64,000 nucleotides of DNA from Candidatus Mailhella excrementigallinarum (GCA_944324075.1 CALUUZ010000004.1:1-64000); one strand, 5' to 3'. Shown: positions 8,403 through 19,728, counted from the stretch's first letter. Numbers and translations are program-made. Notes: a model not told the origin generated them from the letters alone.

Positions 8403-10664
8403 ATGCGTCCGGGCTCTTCCCTCTCCACGCGCACCGCTCGAGGCTCTTCCTCGCGTCGGCTCCACGCAAACCAGCGGCGGCCTTCAGAGCCGCGCGGCGG
8501 CCGGAAGACCGGCGGCCGGCTCGACTGGCAGACTCTGCGTTTTCAGATCGCCGCAGGTCTTTTTGCCGTGATCTGGGTCGTGCTGTGGGGCCGGGCTTTT
8601 TACGTCCAGCTCGTCATGGGGCCGGAACTCGCCGAACAGGCCATGCGCCAGCATACCTACACCGAGCTGGTGGAAGCGCGGCGGGGAACCATATATGACC
8701 GCAATGATCAGGTTCTGGCCCGCAGCGTGCAGGTGCGTTCGGTCTATGCCAACCCCCGTGAAATTCGGGACCCCGTGCATACCGCCCTTACCCTTGCTCC
8801 CATTCTGGGGCTGGATGCCGCTTCTCTCCAGAAGCAACTGGAAAAGGACCGTTCCTTCATCTGGGTAAGCCGCAAGATTGACGACGCCACGGCCAGCGCC
8901 GTGCGCCGCGCCGCGCTGCCCGGCATCGGACTTTCCCGGGAATATGAACGTGTATATCCGTTCAAGCATCTGGCCGGCCAGCTGCTCGGCTTCGTCGGGC
9001 TGGACAATGTGGGGCTGGAAGGGGTTGAGCGCTCGTTCAACGAGCTTCTTGCGGGGACCTCCCGGAAAAACGTCGTGCAGCGAGACGGCACGGGGCGCGG
9101 ATTCTATACCGACAGCGCCAGCGCGGCTCAGGGCAAGGATCTCCATCTCACCCTGGACGTGCAGATCCAGTTCATCGCGGAAGAAGTCATTGCAGAGGCC
9201 GTGCGTGAAGCCGAGGCCAAATGGGGCGGCGTGCTCATCTCCGATGTGGAGTCGGGTGAAATACTCGCGTGGGCGCAGTATCCCTTTTTCAATCCCAACA
9301 CGTTCCGCCTCTCCACTCCTGCCGAATACCGCAACCATCTTGCCGCCGACGCGCTGGAACCCGGTTCCACTCTCAAGCCCTTCCTGATGGCAGCCGCGCT
9401 GGAAGAAAAGATCGTCACCCCGGATACCGTGTTTTACTGCGAAAACGGCACATGGAGAACCAACAAGATCGTCATCGGCGATGACGGCCGCGCCTACAAG
9501 GATCTGCCCGTTTCCAAGCTGCTGACCTATTCCAGCAATATCGGCATGGCCAAGCTCGCTCTTGAAGTCGGGGCGCAGACCTACCGCACCTATCTCACCC
9601 GCCTCGGCTTCGGCCAGCGTACGGGCATCGGCGTGGGCGAAAGCCGGGGCATCCTGCATCCTCTTCAGGACTGGCGGGAAGTAAACCTGATGTCCGCCGG
9701 GTTCGGGCAGAGCCTTTCCGTAACAGGCATTCAGATGCTTCAGGCATGGACCACCCTCGCCAACGGAGGCCTGTTCCGTCCCCTGCGTCTGGTACGGGAC
9801 GAAAGCGGCCGGGAACACCAGGCCAGTCAGCGCGTGTTCAGCGCCAGGACGGCAAATGAAGTCATGCGCATGCTCATTGATGTGGTGGACGGCGACGGCA
9901 CGGGCACGCGGGCGCGCATTCCCGGCATCCGCGTGGCGGGCAAGACGGGCACCGCCCAGAAAGCCGATCCCCACGGCAAAAACGGCTATGGGGAAAAGCG
10001 TCTGGCCTCCTTCGGCGGCATCGTTCCGGCAGATAATCCCCGTTATGTGATCTGGGTCATGCTCGACGAGCCCACCACGGTAACTTACGGCGGCAAACTC
10101 GCCGCTCCCGTTTTCCAGAAGGTCGCCAGCCGCGTGCTTGCCTATGGCGGCTATCTGCCCGGCGTGGTGTTCGCCACGGCTGACGGCGCTCCGGGAACTG
10201 CCTCCTCTTCACGTCCCGCGCGGGCCGCGAAACCCTCCAAGGTAAAAGCGGGGGCAAGCCCCGATGTGACGGGCATGAGTCTGCGCCGGGCCATGGAACG
10301 CTTCGCCCTGGCGGGCGCCGTACCCGAGGTGCGCGGAGACGGGCTGACGGTGTTCCGCCAGCAGCCCGCCCCGGGCGAGGCTCTGGAAAAAGACGGCTCT
10401 CCCCGGCCCTGCATCGTCTGGATGTCGCGGGAAGCCTATGAGGAAGATATCCGCAAGGCGGAACAGCAGGCCGCCGCGCAGGCCGTGGAAACCGCTCAGG
10501 CCGCTGCTGTTCCCGCGCCCCGGCAGGAAAAGGCTTCCTCTGTGCAGCCGGGAAAAACGGAAGCGGAAAAAAAGGACTCCTCCACCGGAAGTCCGCGGCA
10601 AAAAACGGGCACGGGGCGACAGTCGGCACAGGCCGCCGCCCGGACCGGAACCTCTGCCCGGTAA
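8403..10664 (+). CDS. ftsI: Septal peptidoglycan transpeptidase FtsI (PBP3) with PASTA domain
   Basis: Class B penicillin-binding protein of 753 residues that cross-links septal peptidoglycan together with FtsW. A basic, Arg-rich cytoplasmic tail of about 45 residues precedes one membrane segment (about 48-68) and the pedestal domain. The transpeptidase has the active-site SxxK at Ser322 (GSTLK), SSN at 377-379 and KTG at 514. A PASTA-like domain spans about 617-680. The last 70 residues are an Ala/Gln/Lys/Pro-rich tail of low complexity, longer than in E. coli FtsI. It starts 8 bases after ftsL. Confidence 0.94.
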   Translation: MRPGSSLSTRTARGSSSRRLHANQRRPSEPRGGRKTGGRLDWQTLRFQIAAGLFAVIWVVLWGRAFYVQLVMGPELAEQAMRQHTYTELVEARRGTIYDRNDQVLARSVQVRSVYANPREIRDPVHTALTLAPILGLDAASLQKQLEKDRSFIWVSRKIDDATASAVRRAALPGIGLSREYERVYPFKHLAGQLLGFVGLDNVGLEGVERSFNELLAGTSRKNVVQRDGTGRGFYTDSASAAQGKDLHLTLDVQIQFIAEEVIAEAVREAEAKWGGVLISDVESGEILAWAQYPFFNPNTFRLSTPAEYRNHLAADALEPGSTLKPFLMAAALEEKIVTPDTVFYCENGTWRTNKIVIGDDGRAYKDLPVSKLLTYSSNIGMAKLALEVGAQTYRTYLTRLGFGQRTGIGVGESRGILHPLQDWREVNLMSAGFGQSLSVTGIQMLQAWTTLANGGLFRPLRLVRDESGREHQASQRVFSARTANEVMRMLIDVVDGDGTGTRARIPGIRVAGKTGTAQKADPHGKNGYGEKRLASFGGIVPADNPRYVIWVMLDEPTTVTYGGKLAAPVFQKVASRVLAYGGYLPGVVFATADGAPGTASSSRPARAAKPSKVKAGASPDVTGMSLRRAMERFALAGAVPEVRGDGLTVFRQQPAPGEALEKDGSPRPCIVWMSREAYEEDIRKAEQQAAAQAVETAQAAAVPAPRQEKASSVQPGKTEAEKKDSSTGSPRQKTGTGRQSAQAAARTGTSAR

Positions 10665-10673
10665 GGATATGTC

Positions 10674-12158
10674 ATGAATATGAAGCTGACTCAGCTTTGC
10701 GACAGCATGCGGAAAGAGCCCCGTCCCATCCGTACCGATTCCAGGCTGGTGGAAGAGGGCGACATTTTTGTAGCCCTGCCCCCCGCCGCACGGGAAGGAG
10801 CGGGCGCGCCCGATCTCCGGAGCGAGTACATACGTGCCGCGGCGGCACGCGGTGCGGGCGTCATTGTGGCCGATCCCCGTTTTTCCGCCGCCGCGGAGGC
10901 GGACAGAGAGCAAAACGCTCCGGATTTCATCCCCGCGTCCGACGCGCGGACTGCCCTCGGCCGGATCGCATCCGCCCGTTTCGGCACGGAGCATACGGAC
11001 TTTCCCGTCATCGCGGTGACGGGCACCAACGGCAAGACGACCTGCGCCTACCTGCTGGAGCATCTCTGGCGTTCAGGCGGCCGCAGGGTCGGCGTGCTGG
11101 GCACGGTGAGCTACCGCTGGCCGGGACACGAGGAAGCCGCCCCCCTGACCACGCCGGGCTGCGTGGATATCCATGAACGTCTTGCCGCCATGCGGGATGC
11201 GGGCGTCGACGCCGCAGTCATGGAAGTCTCCTCCCATGCGCTGGATCAGAACCGTATTGCCGGAGTGAGCTTTTCCGGCGCACTGTTCACCAACCTGACA
11301 CAGGATCACCTCGACTATCACGACGGCATGGAAGATTATTTCGCCGCAAAGCGAAAGCTGTTCACCGCCGTCCCCCGCGCGGACAAGGCCATGGCGATCA
11401 ATGCCGACGACCCGTACGGCCGCCGCCTGCTGGAAGAACTGCCCCGCGCCGTCCCCTTTGGAATCGAACATGCGGAAGACAGAGGACTTTCCTGCGCCGT
11501 GCTTTCCGACACTCCGCGCGGCATGGAGCTGCGGCTGACATGGCAGGGAAAAAGCTGGCGCATGTCCACCCCTCTGGTGGGCAGACACAATGCCGCCAAC
11601 CTTTCCGCCGTGATTGCCCTGGGGCTGCAGACGGGATTCCGTCCCGACGATTTTTCCTGCTTTCATGACTTCTGCGGCGTATCCGGACGCCTTGAGAGGA
11701 TTCCCGTGCCGGAACGCGGCAAAGGCGCGGGCATCGGCATTTTTGTGGACTACGCCCATACTCCGGATGCGCTGACCCGCGCACAGGAAGCCCTGCGCGA
11801 CGCGGGATTCGTACGGATCATCACCGTGTTCGGCTGCGGTGGGGATCGAGACCGCACCAAGCGGCCTCTCATGGGAGAATCCGTGGCGAAGGGCAGCGAC
11901 GTGGCCGTGCTGACATCCGACAACCCCCGCACCGAAGACCCGGAAAGAATCATGGATGACGTGATGCCCGGTCTTTCCGGCGCGAAGGAAATACACCGCG
12001 AGGCCGACCGCCGCATGGCCCTTGCCCTTGCCCTTGACCTCGCCCGGCCCGGGGATGCCGTACTGGTGGCGGGCAAGGGGCACGAACCCTATCAGATTAT
12101 CGGCAAGGTCAAATATCCCTTCAGCGATCAGCAAATTCTCAAGGAGCTGCTGCGGTGA
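10674..12158 (+). CDS. murE: UDP-MurNAc-L-Ala-D-Glu:meso-diaminopimelate ligase
   Basis: MurE of 494 residues. It adds the third amino acid of the peptidoglycan stem in the cytoplasm, using ATP. The P-loop is VTGTNGKTTCAYLLE and the C-terminal domain has the DNPR motif (SDNPRTEDP, about residue 415), which selects meso-diaminopimelate rather than lysine, as expected for a Gram-negative wall. A second ATG at 10680 is an alternative start. The stop codon overlaps the murF GTG start. Confidence 0.95.
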   Translation: MNMKLTQLCDSMRKEPRPIRTDSRLVEEGDIFVALPPAAREGAGAPDLRSEYIRAAAARGAGVIVADPRFSAAAEADREQNAPDFIPASDARTALGRIASARFGTEHTDFPVIAVTGTNGKTTCAYLLEHLWRSGGRRVGVLGTVSYRWPGHEEAAPLTTPGCVDIHERLAAMRDAGVDAAVMEVSSHALDQNRIAGVSFSGALFTNLTQDHLDYHDGMEDYFAAKRKLFTAVPRADKAMAINADDPYGRRLLEELPRAVPFGIEHAEDRGLSCAVLSDTPRGMELRLTWQGKSWRMSTPLVGRHNAANLSAVIALGLQTGFRPDDFSCFHDFCGVSGRLERIPVPERGKGAGIGIFVDYAHTPDALTRAQEALRDAGFVRIITVFGCGGDRDRTKRPLMGESVAKGSDVAVLTSDNPRTEDPERIMDDVMPGLSGAKEIHREADRRMALALALDLARPGDAVLVAGKGHEPYQIIGKVKYPFSDQQILKELLR

Positions 12159-13591
12159 GCATGACGCTTGCAGAAATGGCCGGGGCTTCCGCTTCGGCGC
12201 TCATACTGCCCCGCGGCGGCGCGGAAGACATGGCGCAACGGGAGATTTCTCTCGTCTGCCATGACAGCCGCGCCGTTGTCCCCGGTTCGCTCTTTGCCTG
12301 CATCCGGGGCGAAAAGAGCGACGGGCATGATTTTGCCGCCCAGGCCGTGCGTTCCGGCGCGGCGGCGATTCTGGCCGAACGGGATCCTTTTGGCGGCCGG
12401 CCTCCCGTTCCCCTGCTTCTGACCGGGGGAAAAAGTTCCGTGAAGGCCCTGGGATATGCCGGTCACGCATGGCGCAAGGCCTTTTCGGGCAGGGTGATCG
12501 GCATCACCGGCACGGCAGGCAAGACCACGCTCAAGGAAATGCTCGCCCATACCCTGACGATGGCCGCGAACGGCACGGCCGCAGTGGCCCGCAATCCTCT
12601 TAACCTGAATACCCAGATCGGGCTGCCCGAATCCATGCTGGCCGCGCGCGGCGACGAGGATTTCTGGGTCATGGAGGCGGGCATCAGCAACCCCGGCGAC
12701 ATGGACGAACTCGGAAGCATGCTGGAGCCGGATCTGGCCATCATTCTCAACGCGGGAGCCGGCCACGCCCTCGGCCTCGGCGGCGGGGCCGCATACCATA
12801 AATCTCGCCTGCTGAGATATGTCGCGCCCGGCGGCATGGCTCTGGTCAGCGCGGATTACCCCGATCTCGTGCGGGAAAGCTGTGCCGTACGCCGCGACAT
12901 CATCCGTTTTTCCGCATATGGAGCGGACGCCCCCTACCGTGCGGAATATCTGGGTCTGACTCCTTCAGGCCGGAGCCGCTGCCGTCTGTGGCTGGACGGG
13001 CATGAACTGGAAGCGGAAAGCGCGCTTTCCGGCTCCTTTGCCGCTGAAAACCTGATCGCCGCCGCCGCCGCCGCGCATCTGCTCGGCCTGAGGGATGATG
13101 AAATTCTCTCCGGCCTCGCCGCAGCCCGTCCGGCGGTCCAGCGCTTCAACCGGCGCATGCTTTCCGGCTGGACGCTGCTGGACGATTCCTACAATGCCAA
13201 TCCCCTTTCCTGCTCCCGCATGATCGAAGCGGCCGCAGAACTGCGGAACGGAACGGGAAGCCTTGTGTTCGTCATGGGGGAAATGCTGGAACTGGGAGAA
13301 CTGGCCGTGCCCTCCCACGAAGAGCTGGGGCGCGGCATGGCCGGCGCCGGCGCCGACGCCGTGTTCTGGCTTGGCGGGCACGGCGACGCCGTATACCGGG
13401 GGCTTATGGAGGCGGGCTTTACGGGACGCTTCACCGAGCTTGCCGCACATGACATCTTTCTTCCCGAATTTTCGGCCTGGGAAAAAGAACACCCGGGCGG
13501 AGGCAGGCCTGGGACTGTCCTGTTCAAGGGGTCGCGCGGCAACCATCTGGAAAAACTGGTCAAGGCCTTTGAGGAAGCCCATGCTCTATAA
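12155..13591 (+). CDS. murF: UDP-MurNAc-tripeptide:D-Ala-D-Ala ligase
   Basis: MurF of 478 residues, which adds D-Ala-D-Ala to complete the cytoplasmic UDP-MurNAc-pentapeptide. It shows the P-loop [15 protein letters not shown], the Mur-ligase [15 protein letters not shown] block and [11 protein letters not shown] in the C-terminal domain. The GTG at 12155 overlaps the murE stop (GTGA); an ATG two codons later at 12161 is possible. The last codons overlap the mraY start, consistent with a tightly coupled operon. No ddl gene, the supplier of its substrate, is in the cluster. Confidence 0.95.
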   Translation: MSMTLAEMAGASASALILPRGGAEDMAQREISLVCHDSRAVVPGSLFACIRGEKSDGHDFAAQAVRSGAAAILAERDPFGGRPPVPLLLTGGKSSVKALGYAGHAWRKAFSGRVIGITGTAGKTTLKEMLAHTLTMAANGTAAVARNPLNLNTQIGLPESMLAARGDEDFWVMEAGISNPGDMDELGSMLEPDLAIILNAGAGHALGLGGGAAYHKSRLLRYVAPGGMALVSADYPDLVRESCAVRRDIIRFSAYGADAPYRAEYLGLTPSGRSRCRLWLDGHELEAESALSGSFAAENLIAAAAAAHLLGLRDDEILSGLAAARPAVQRFNRRMLSGWTLLDDSYNANPLSCSRMIEAAAELRNGTGSLVFVMGEMLELGELAVPSHEELGRGMAGAGADAVFWLGGHGDAVYRGLMEAGFTGRFTELAAHDIFLPEFSAWEKEHPGGGRPGTVLFKGSRGNHLEKLVKAFEEAHAL

Positions 13592-14657
13592 TCTGCTCGT
13601 TCCGCTCAGCGCCGATTTCGGCCCGCTCAACGTCTTCCGCTACATCACGTTCCGGGCTTCCCTCGCCATGGCCTTCGCGCTGATTCTGACCATTGCCGTG
13701 GGGCCCAGGTTCATCGCTCTGCTGCACAGGCTCAAGTTCGGCCAGCACATCCATGAAGACGTTCTCGCACACATGAACAAGGCGGGCACCCCGACGATGG
13801 GCGGTCTGCTGATTATTTTCGGAACCGTGCTTTCCTCGCTGCTGTGGGCCGACATCACCAACTCCTATATTCTGCTCATGCTCCTTGTGTTTGTGGGATT
13901 CGGACTGGTGGGACTGGTGGATGACTGGATGAAGATCCGCCACCACCACAACCGGGGTCTGAGCGCCAGAGCCAAGTTTCTTGGCCAGCTCGTGGTGGCC
14001 GGTGTTTCCCTGGCGCTGCTGCTTCATGAACCCGAATACTCTACCCGGCTTTCCGTGCCCTTCTTCAAAGGGTTCATGCCCGATCTTGGTCTGTTCTACA
14101 TGGTCTTCGCCTGTGTGGTGCTTATCGGCTCATCCAACGCGGTGAACCTCACCGACGGCCTGGACGGCCTGGCCATTCTGCCCGCCGTGATCTGCGCCGG
14201 GGTCTACATGGTTTTCCTTTATGTGGCGGGGCACGCGCAGTTCGCCCAGTATCTCCAGTTCCCCTTCGTGCCCGGCGTGGGCGAAGTGGTCATCTTCTGC
14301 GGAGCGCTCATGGGCGCGGGTCTCGGATTTCTGTGGTACAACGCTCTGCCCGCCCAGATATTCATGGGTGATGTCGGTTCCCTCAGCCTGGGCGGAGCCA
14401 TCGGGTTCATGGCCGTGCTGTGCAAGCAGGAACTCATTCTGATCCTTGTGGGCGGGCTCTTCGTCATCGAAACCATGTCCGTCATCCTGCAGGTGGGATA
14501 CTTCCGCTACACCGGCGGCAGGCGTCTGTTTCTCATGGCCCCTCTGCACCACCATTTTGAAAAGAAAGGACTGCCGGAGTCCAAGATCATCGTGCGTTTC
14601 TGGATTCTTTCCGTACTCTTCGCCCTGGCCGCCCTGTCCATTCTGAAACTTCGCTGA
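13581..14657 (+). CDS. mraY: Phospho-MurNAc-pentapeptide transferase MraY
   Basis: MraY of 358 residues, close to the 360 of E. coli, an integral membrane enzyme that makes lipid I from UDP-MurNAc-pentapeptide and undecaprenyl phosphate. About ten hydrophobic segments are visible. Signatures are [10 protein letters not shown], the catalytic Asp motif [21 protein letters not shown] and the cytoplasmic [10 protein letters not shown] loop. The ATG at 13581 starts inside the last codons of murF; the open frame extends upstream, but only in the murF shadow. Confidence 0.96.
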   Translation: MLYNLLVPLSADFGPLNVFRYITFRASLAMAFALILTIAVGPRFIALLHRLKFGQHIHEDVLAHMNKAGTPTMGGLLIIFGTVLSSLLWADITNSYILLMLLVFVGFGLVGLVDDWMKIRHHHNRGLSARAKFLGQLVVAGVSLALLLHEPEYSTRLSVPFFKGFMPDLGLFYMVFACVVLIGSSNAVNLTDGLDGLAILPAVICAGVYMVFLYVAGHAQFAQYLQFPFVPGVGEVVIFCGALMGAGLGFLWYNALPAQIFMGDVGSLSLGGAIGFMAVLCKQELILILVGGLFVIETMSVILQVGYFRYTGGRRLFLMAPLHHHFEKKGLPESKIIVRFWILSVLFALAALSILKLR

Positions 14658-14674
14658 ATCCGCCGGAGGCTGAT

Positions 14675-15991
14675 ATGACCTGCAATCCCGCCCTGCTTAC
14701 CCCCATCAATGCCGATACCTCCGCCATCGTGGTGGGAGGAGGACGTTCCGGACAGGCCGCCGCGCGCCTGCTGCGCCGCCTCGGAGCGACGGTGCGCCTG
14801 CTGGAGAGAAATGCGGAGAAGCTGCCCGGCGGGTTCACGGCATGGGCCGCTTCCGAAGGAGTGGAAATCCTCGGCGGAGAACACCGGCGGGAATACTTTC
14901 TTGATGCGGACATCCTCATTCCCAGTCCCGGCGCGGCCGTATCCATGCTCCGTCCGCTGCTGACTCCCGGAGAGGAGCCGGAAATCATGGCCGAAACGGA
15001 GCTTGCCTGGCGTCAGCTCGAAGGCGAACCTGTGCTGGCCGTAACCGGCACCAGCGGCAAGACCACCACCATCAGCATGTGCGCGGCCATGCTGGAAGCG
15101 CAGGGACTGAACGTCTTTCTCGGCGGCAACATCGGCACGCCTCTTTCGGAGTATGTGCTGGCCCGCGCGGAAGGACGCCCCCGGGCCGATGTTCTGGCGC
15201 TGGAGCTTTCCAGCTTCCAGCTTCAGACCTGCACCACGCTCAGGCCGCGCGTGGCCGTGCTGCTGAACATCTCCGCCAACCACCTTGATTACCACAAGGA
15301 CATGAAGGAATACATCGAAGCCAAGATGCGTCTGTTCCGCTGTCAGGACGCATCCTGCCTCGCCGTGTTCGGCCCGGGCCTGCGCGGCCTGCCCGAACGG
15401 ATGAAGGTCAGTGCCCGCACGGGTTATTTCGATCCGGATTCCGGGCGCTTTCCCGACATGCAGCTTATCGGCCCGCACAATCACGCCAATGCCGAAGCCG
15501 CCTGGCAGGCATGCCGGGAATTCGGCGTGACGCTGGAAAATGCCCGCCGCGCCATGCAGCGTTTCAAACCGCTTCCGCATCGTCTTGAACGTATCGCGGA
15601 AAAAGACGGTGTGCTTTATGTCAACGACTCCAAATGCACCACAGTGGAAGCACTGAAGGTGGCGCTCGCCTCTTTTGAGCGTCCCGTGCTGCTGCTGGCG
15701 GGCGGCAGGTTCAAGGGCGGCGATCTGGCGGGGCTGGCTCCTCTGCTGAAAAGGCATGTGAAAGCCGCGGGACTTTACGGCGCTTCGCGCGAAGTCTTTG
15801 AAAACGCCTGGAAAGACATCCTGCCCACAAGCTGGGACGAAACTCTCCGTCTTGCTCTTGCCCGCCTGCGCGGCATGGCCCGGCCCGGAGACGTGGTGCT
15901 TCTCGCACCCGCAACCTCCAGTTACGATCAGTATGAAAACTATCGTGAACGCGGCGATGATTTCCGACGCGCCGTGCTGGAACAGGACTGA
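14675..15991 (+). CDS. murD: UDP-MurNAc-L-Ala:D-glutamate ligase
   Basis: MurD of 438 residues, which adds D-glutamate in the cytoplasm. An N-terminal Rossmann-like domain (AIVVGGGRSGQAAARLL) is followed by the P-loop AVTGTSGKTTTISM, ALELSSFQLQT, and the C-terminal YVNDSKCTTVEAL motif. It starts 17 bases after mraY and ends three bases before ftsW. Confidence 0.95.
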   Translation: MTCNPALLTPINADTSAIVVGGGRSGQAAARLLRRLGATVRLLERNAEKLPGGFTAWAASEGVEILGGEHRREYFLDADILIPSPGAAVSMLRPLLTPGEEPEIMAETELAWRQLEGEPVLAVTGTSGKTTTISMCAAMLEAQGLNVFLGGNIGTPLSEYVLARAEGRPRADVLALELSSFQLQTCTTLRPRVAVLLNISANHLDYHKDMKEYIEAKMRLFRCQDASCLAVFGPGLRGLPERMKVSARTGYFDPDSGRFPDMQLIGPHNHANAEAAWQACREFGVTLENARRAMQRFKPLPHRLERIAEKDGVLYVNDSKCTTVEALKVALASFERPVLLLAGGRFKGGDLAGLAPLLKRHVKAAGLYGASREVFENAWKDILPTSWDETLRLALARLRGMARPGDVVLLAPATSSYDQYENYRERGDDFRRAVLEQD

Positions 15992-15994
15992 CGT

Positions 15995-17188
15995 ATGGCC
16001 TATATGACAACCTCACCGCTCATCAGCTCCGCGTCCGGAACATCACGCGCCTCCTCCCGGAATACCGCCCGGACCGGCGCGCGCGGGCCGGAAGCCCAGC
16101 CCATGGGCCCCATGGACTGGTGGCTGGCGGCCGTGGTGCTTACGCTGCTGTGCATCGGCCTGCTCATGGTTCTTTCCACCAGCGGCGTCATCGGCGAGAG
16201 GCTGGCCGGAGACAAGTACCTGTTTTTCAAGCGGCAGCTCATCTTCGCGGGCGCAGGGGGCGTATCTCTGATCGCCGCCGCGTGGCTGCCCCGCCGCGTC
16301 ATCGACGGTCTGGCCTATCCCGCGCTTTTTCTTGCCTTTCTCCTGCTGCTGGCCTGTATTACGCCTTTCGGCCTCCGGGTCAACGGCGCGAGCCGCTGGA
16401 TTCCTGTCGGGAGCTTTTCCCTGCAGCCCATGGAATTCGCGCGCATCGCCCTGGTGCTGTATCTTGCCTATTTCATGAGCACCAAGCAGGAGCTGGTAAA
16501 GACCTTCATCAAGGGCGTCATTCCGCCCTTTGCCGTGACCGGGGTTATCTGCTGCCTGCTCCTGCTTCAGCCCGACTTCGGCGGAGCCATGGTCATGGTT
16601 ACGCTGCTGTTCTTCATGTGCCTGGTTGGCGGAACGCGTTTTCTCTATCTCTTTCTGACACTCGGGCTGACTCTGGGCTCCGCCGCCATGCTGGTCATGG
16701 TGTCCCCATACCGCATGCGCCGCCTGCTGGCCTTCCTCGATCCCTTCAAGGATGCGCTGGACACCGGCTATCAACTGGTGCAGTCGCTCTACGCGCTGGG
16801 CAGCGGCGGTCTTTTCGGGCTGGGCATGGGCAACAGCATGCAGAAAATGCTCTACCTGCCGGAAGCGCATAACGATTTCATCATGGCCGTGGTGGGAGAA
16901 GAGCTGGGCTTTATCGGCATTACGCTGATCATGCTGCTCTTCGCCATGTTCTTCGCCCGCTGTTACCGCATCATCATGGGGCAGAGCGTCCTGCGCGACC
17001 GCCTCACCGCCTTCGGCATCACTCTGGTCATCGCGCTGGGCGCGGTACTCAATCTCGCCGTGGTTCTCGGCATGGCTCCTCCCAAGGGCGTGGCCATGCC
17101 CTTTCTCAGCTACGGCGGCAGCAGCCTCATCGCCAGCATGATCTGCGTGGGGCTTCTGCTCAACTATTCACGCACGTCGCGGGAGTGA
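15995..17188 (+). CDS. ftsW: Lipid II polymerase FtsW (SEDS family)
   Basis: SEDS-family membrane protein of 397 residues, the septal glycosyltransferase that works with FtsI. After a polar, Ser/Arg-rich tail of about 45 residues come about ten membrane segments. Conserved pieces include SRWIPVGSFSLQPMEFARIA, the LLLQPDFGGAMVM region, PEAHNDFIMAVVGEELGFIG and the C-terminal MPFLSYGGSSLIASM. It sits three bases after murD and is followed by murG in the same operon. Confidence 0.95.
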   Translation: MAYMTTSPLISSASGTSRASSRNTARTGARGPEAQPMGPMDWWLAAVVLTLLCIGLLMVLSTSGVIGERLAGDKYLFFKRQLIFAGAGGVSLIAAAWLPRRVIDGLAYPALFLAFLLLLACITPFGLRVNGASRWIPVGSFSLQPMEFARIALVLYLAYFMSTKQELVKTFIKGVIPPFAVTGVICCLLLLQPDFGGAMVMVTLLFFMCLVGGTRFLYLFLTLGLTLGSAAMLVMVSPYRMRRLLAFLDPFKDALDTGYQLVQSLYALGSGGLFGLGMGNSMQKMLYLPEAHNDFIMAVVGEELGFIGITLIMLLFAMFFARCYRIIMGQSVLRDRLTAFGITLVIALGAVLNLAVVLGMAPPKGVAMPFLSYGGSSLIASMICVGLLLNYSRTSRE

Positions 17189-17191
17189 ATC

Positions 17192-18316
17192 ATGGCCTTG
17201 CGCGTCATCCTTACCACCGGCGGCACGGGCGGGCACATTTTCCCTGCTCTGGCCGTGGCCGAAGCGTTGAAAAAACGTCTGCCCGAAACGGAAATTCTGT
17301 TCGTGGGCGGTCTCTATGGCCCGGAAGCCGAACTCGCCGCCCGGGCCGGGCTTGAATTTCACGGACTCGCCGTGCGCGGTATGCTCGGGCGGGGGGTAAA
17401 GGCGCTGTCCGCCGCAGGAGCCATGGTCAGAGGCATTGTTCAGGCCAGGAAGCTGATCGGCAGACGGCGGCCCGATGTGGTCATGGGGTTTGGCGGTTAC
17501 GCGGCCTTCGCCACCGTATTTGCCGCCTTTACCCGGGGGCTGCCCACGGGCATTCATGAACAGAACGCCATACCCGGCGCCGCCAACCGGCTGCTGGGCA
17601 GAGTCGCGCGCCGGATATGCCTTTCGCTTCCGGATCTGGGGCACGCATTTCCCTCCGCCAAATGCATCATGACGGGCAATCCCATCCGCGCCGACATCGC
17701 GGCGCTGGGCAAGCCCGGCGTGCGCGAGGCTCTGCTGAAGCAGAAGGCCGGGCGTGAACGCCCCCGCCTGCTGATCATGGGCGGCAGCCAGGGGGCAAGG
17801 GCCCTCAATTCACTCGGGATCATCATGCTGGCCAGACTGCGTGACGCGGGCGTGGATATTCTGCATCAGACCGGCCCCAAGGACCTGGATCGCGTGCGCG
17901 CCGCCTACCGCAGCCACGGCTATGCTGCGGAAGACGTGGAGGATATTGTCAGACCCTTCATCCATGACATGGCCGCAGCCTACGAATGGGCGGATCTCGC
18001 GCTGTGCCGGGCGGGCGCGACCTCGCTGGCCGAACTCGCGGCCACGGGCACGCCTTCCGTACTCGTGCCCTTCCCCTATGCGGCCCATGATCATCAGACG
18101 GGCAACGCCAGAGCCATGCAGAACGCGGGCGGAGCCCTTCTGGTTCCGGAAAGTGAAATAGAGGAACGCAACATGGCGGAACTCATGCTCTCGCTCCTTG
18201 CCGACCGCGAACGCCTGCGCCTGATGAGCGACGGCGCTGTCACCCTGGCCCGCCCTCAGGCTGCGGAAGCGGTGGCGGAAGAAATCCTGGCCCTGGCGCG
18301 GCTCCGGAACGCCTGA
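17192..18316 (+). CDS. murG: UDP-GlcNAc:lipid I N-acetylglucosaminyltransferase
   Basis: MurG of 374 residues, a peripheral membrane GT28-family enzyme that turns lipid I into lipid II. The Gly-rich N-terminal loop is [19 protein letters not shown]; the donor-binding C-terminal domain has [14 protein letters not shown] and [20 protein letters not shown], followed by [14 protein letters not shown]. It follows ftsW by three bases. Confidence 0.96.
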   Translation: MALRVILTTGGTGGHIFPALAVAEALKKRLPETEILFVGGLYGPEAELAARAGLEFHGLAVRGMLGRGVKALSAAGAMVRGIVQARKLIGRRRPDVVMGFGGYAAFATVFAAFTRGLPTGIHEQNAIPGAANRLLGRVARRICLSLPDLGHAFPSAKCIMTGNPIRADIAALGKPGVREALLKQKAGRERPRLLIMGGSQGARALNSLGIIMLARLRDAGVDILHQTGPKDLDRVRAAYRSHGYAAEDVEDIVRPFIHDMAAAYEWADLALCRAGATSLAELAATGTPSVLVPFPYAAHDHQTGNARAMQNAGGALLVPESEIEERNMAELMLSLLADRERLRLMSDGAVTLARPQAAEAVAEEILALARLRNA

Positions 18317-18342
18317 ATATCTTTCCACAGAAGGACACGCGG

Positions 18343-19725
18343 ATGAATTCCAAAATCAAGGCCATACACATGATCGGCATCGGCGGATCGGGCATGAGCG
18401 GCATTGCCGAAGTGCTGCTGAACCTTGGGTACAAGGTGCAGGGTTCAGACATTGCCGAGGGCGCGACAGTCCGCCAGCTGCGCGCGCTCGGCGCGGATAT
18501 CCGCATCGGCCATGCCGCCGAAAACCTGGGGACGCCGCAGGTCGTGGTGCGCTCTTCCGCCGTGGGGGATGACAATCCCGAGGTCATGGCCGCGCGCGCC
18601 AGGGGCATCCCCGTCATTCCCCGCGCGGAAATGCTGGCCGAACTGATGCGCCTGCGCACGGGCATCGCGGTGGCAGGCACGCACGGCAAGACAACGACCA
18701 CATCTCTTACCGCCTCCATTTTCAAGGCAGCCGGGCTTGATCCCACCGTCATCATCGGGGGGCTGCTCAATGCCTACGGAGCCAACGGCCATCTTGGTCA
18801 GAGCGAATATTTCATCGCGGAGGCGGACGAGTCCGACGGCTCCTTCCTCTGCCTGTTCCCGATCATAAATGTGGTCACCAACGTGGACTACGATCACGTT
18901 GATCATTACGGCTCCCAGGAAGCCATCGACGATGCCTTTGTAGCGTTCATGAACAAGGTTCCCTTCTACGGCGTGAATGTGGTCTGTGCCGACGATCCCG
19001 GCGTGCGCCGCCTGCTCTCCCGTGTGAAGCGCCCCGTGCTGACGTACGGTTTTGCGCCGGACTGCGCCATCAGGGGCGAAATAATGGAGTGCTCCGCCAG
19101 CAGTTGGTTCCGCGTATTTCTGAAAGATGCCGACGGCACGGAAACCGAATTTGCGGAAATCGAACTGGCCCAGCCGGGCAGACACAATGTGCTCAATGCC
19201 CTGGCCTCCATCGGCGTGGGACTGCAGGCAGGCATCGAGCCGCGCGACTGCGTGGCCGGGCTTGCCGGATTCAGCGGCGTGGGCCGCCGCTTTGAGCGCA
19301 AGGGCGAGAAAAACGGCGTCACGGTCATCGACGATTACGGTCATCATCCGGCGGAAATCGCCGCCACGCTGGCCACGGTAAAACAGGTCTTTCCGGGACG
19401 GCGCGTGGTCATGGTCTTCCAGCCGCATCGCTTTACCCGTACCCAGGCGCTGTTTGGCGAGTTCTGCCAGAGCTTTGAGCCGGTGGACAAACTTTTTCTG
19501 GCGGAAATCTATCCCGCCTCGGAAAAACCCATTCCCGGCGTGAGCGGAGCAAGTCTCGCCCAGGGCATCAGGCAGGTTTCGCGCACGGATGTCACCTTTC
19601 TGCCCGACTTCGATGCCATTGCGGAGGCCCTCAGGGACGAACTGCGGCCCGGCGATGTCCTTGTTACCCAGGGCGCAGGCAGTGTCACCAATGTGGGACC
19701 GCGCGTACTCGCGAATATGGATTAG
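18343..19725 (+). CDS. murC: UDP-MurNAc:L-alanine ligase
   Basis: MurC of 460 residues, which attaches the first amino acid to UDP-MurNAc. It has the N-terminal [18 protein letters not shown] loop, the P-loop [13 protein letters not shown], the [11 protein letters not shown] block and [14 protein letters not shown] in the C-terminal part. A 26-base gap separates it from murG, and murB begins three bases after it. Its late position next to murB is usual for this order of genes. Confidence 0.96.
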   Translation: MNSKIKAIHMIGIGGSGMSGIAEVLLNLGYKVQGSDIAEGATVRQLRALGADIRIGHAAENLGTPQVVVRSSAVGDDNPEVMAARARGIPVIPRAEMLAELMRLRTGIAVAGTHGKTTTTSLTASIFKAAGLDPTVIIGGLLNAYGANGHLGQSEYFIAEADESDGSFLCLFPIINVVTNVDYDHVDHYGSQEAIDDAFVAFMNKVPFYGVNVVCADDPGVRRLLSRVKRPVLTYGFAPDCAIRGEIMECSASSWFRVFLKDADGTETEFAEIELAQPGRHNVLNALASIGVGLQAGIEPRDCVAGLAGFSGVGRRFERKGEKNGVTVIDDYGHHPAEIAATLATVKQVFPGRRVVMVFQPHRFTRTQALFGEFCQSFEPVDKLFLAEIYPASEKPIPGVSGASLAQGIRQVSRTDVTFLPDFDAIAEALRDELRPGDVLVTQGAGSVTNVGPRVLANMD

Positions 19726-19728
19726 ACG

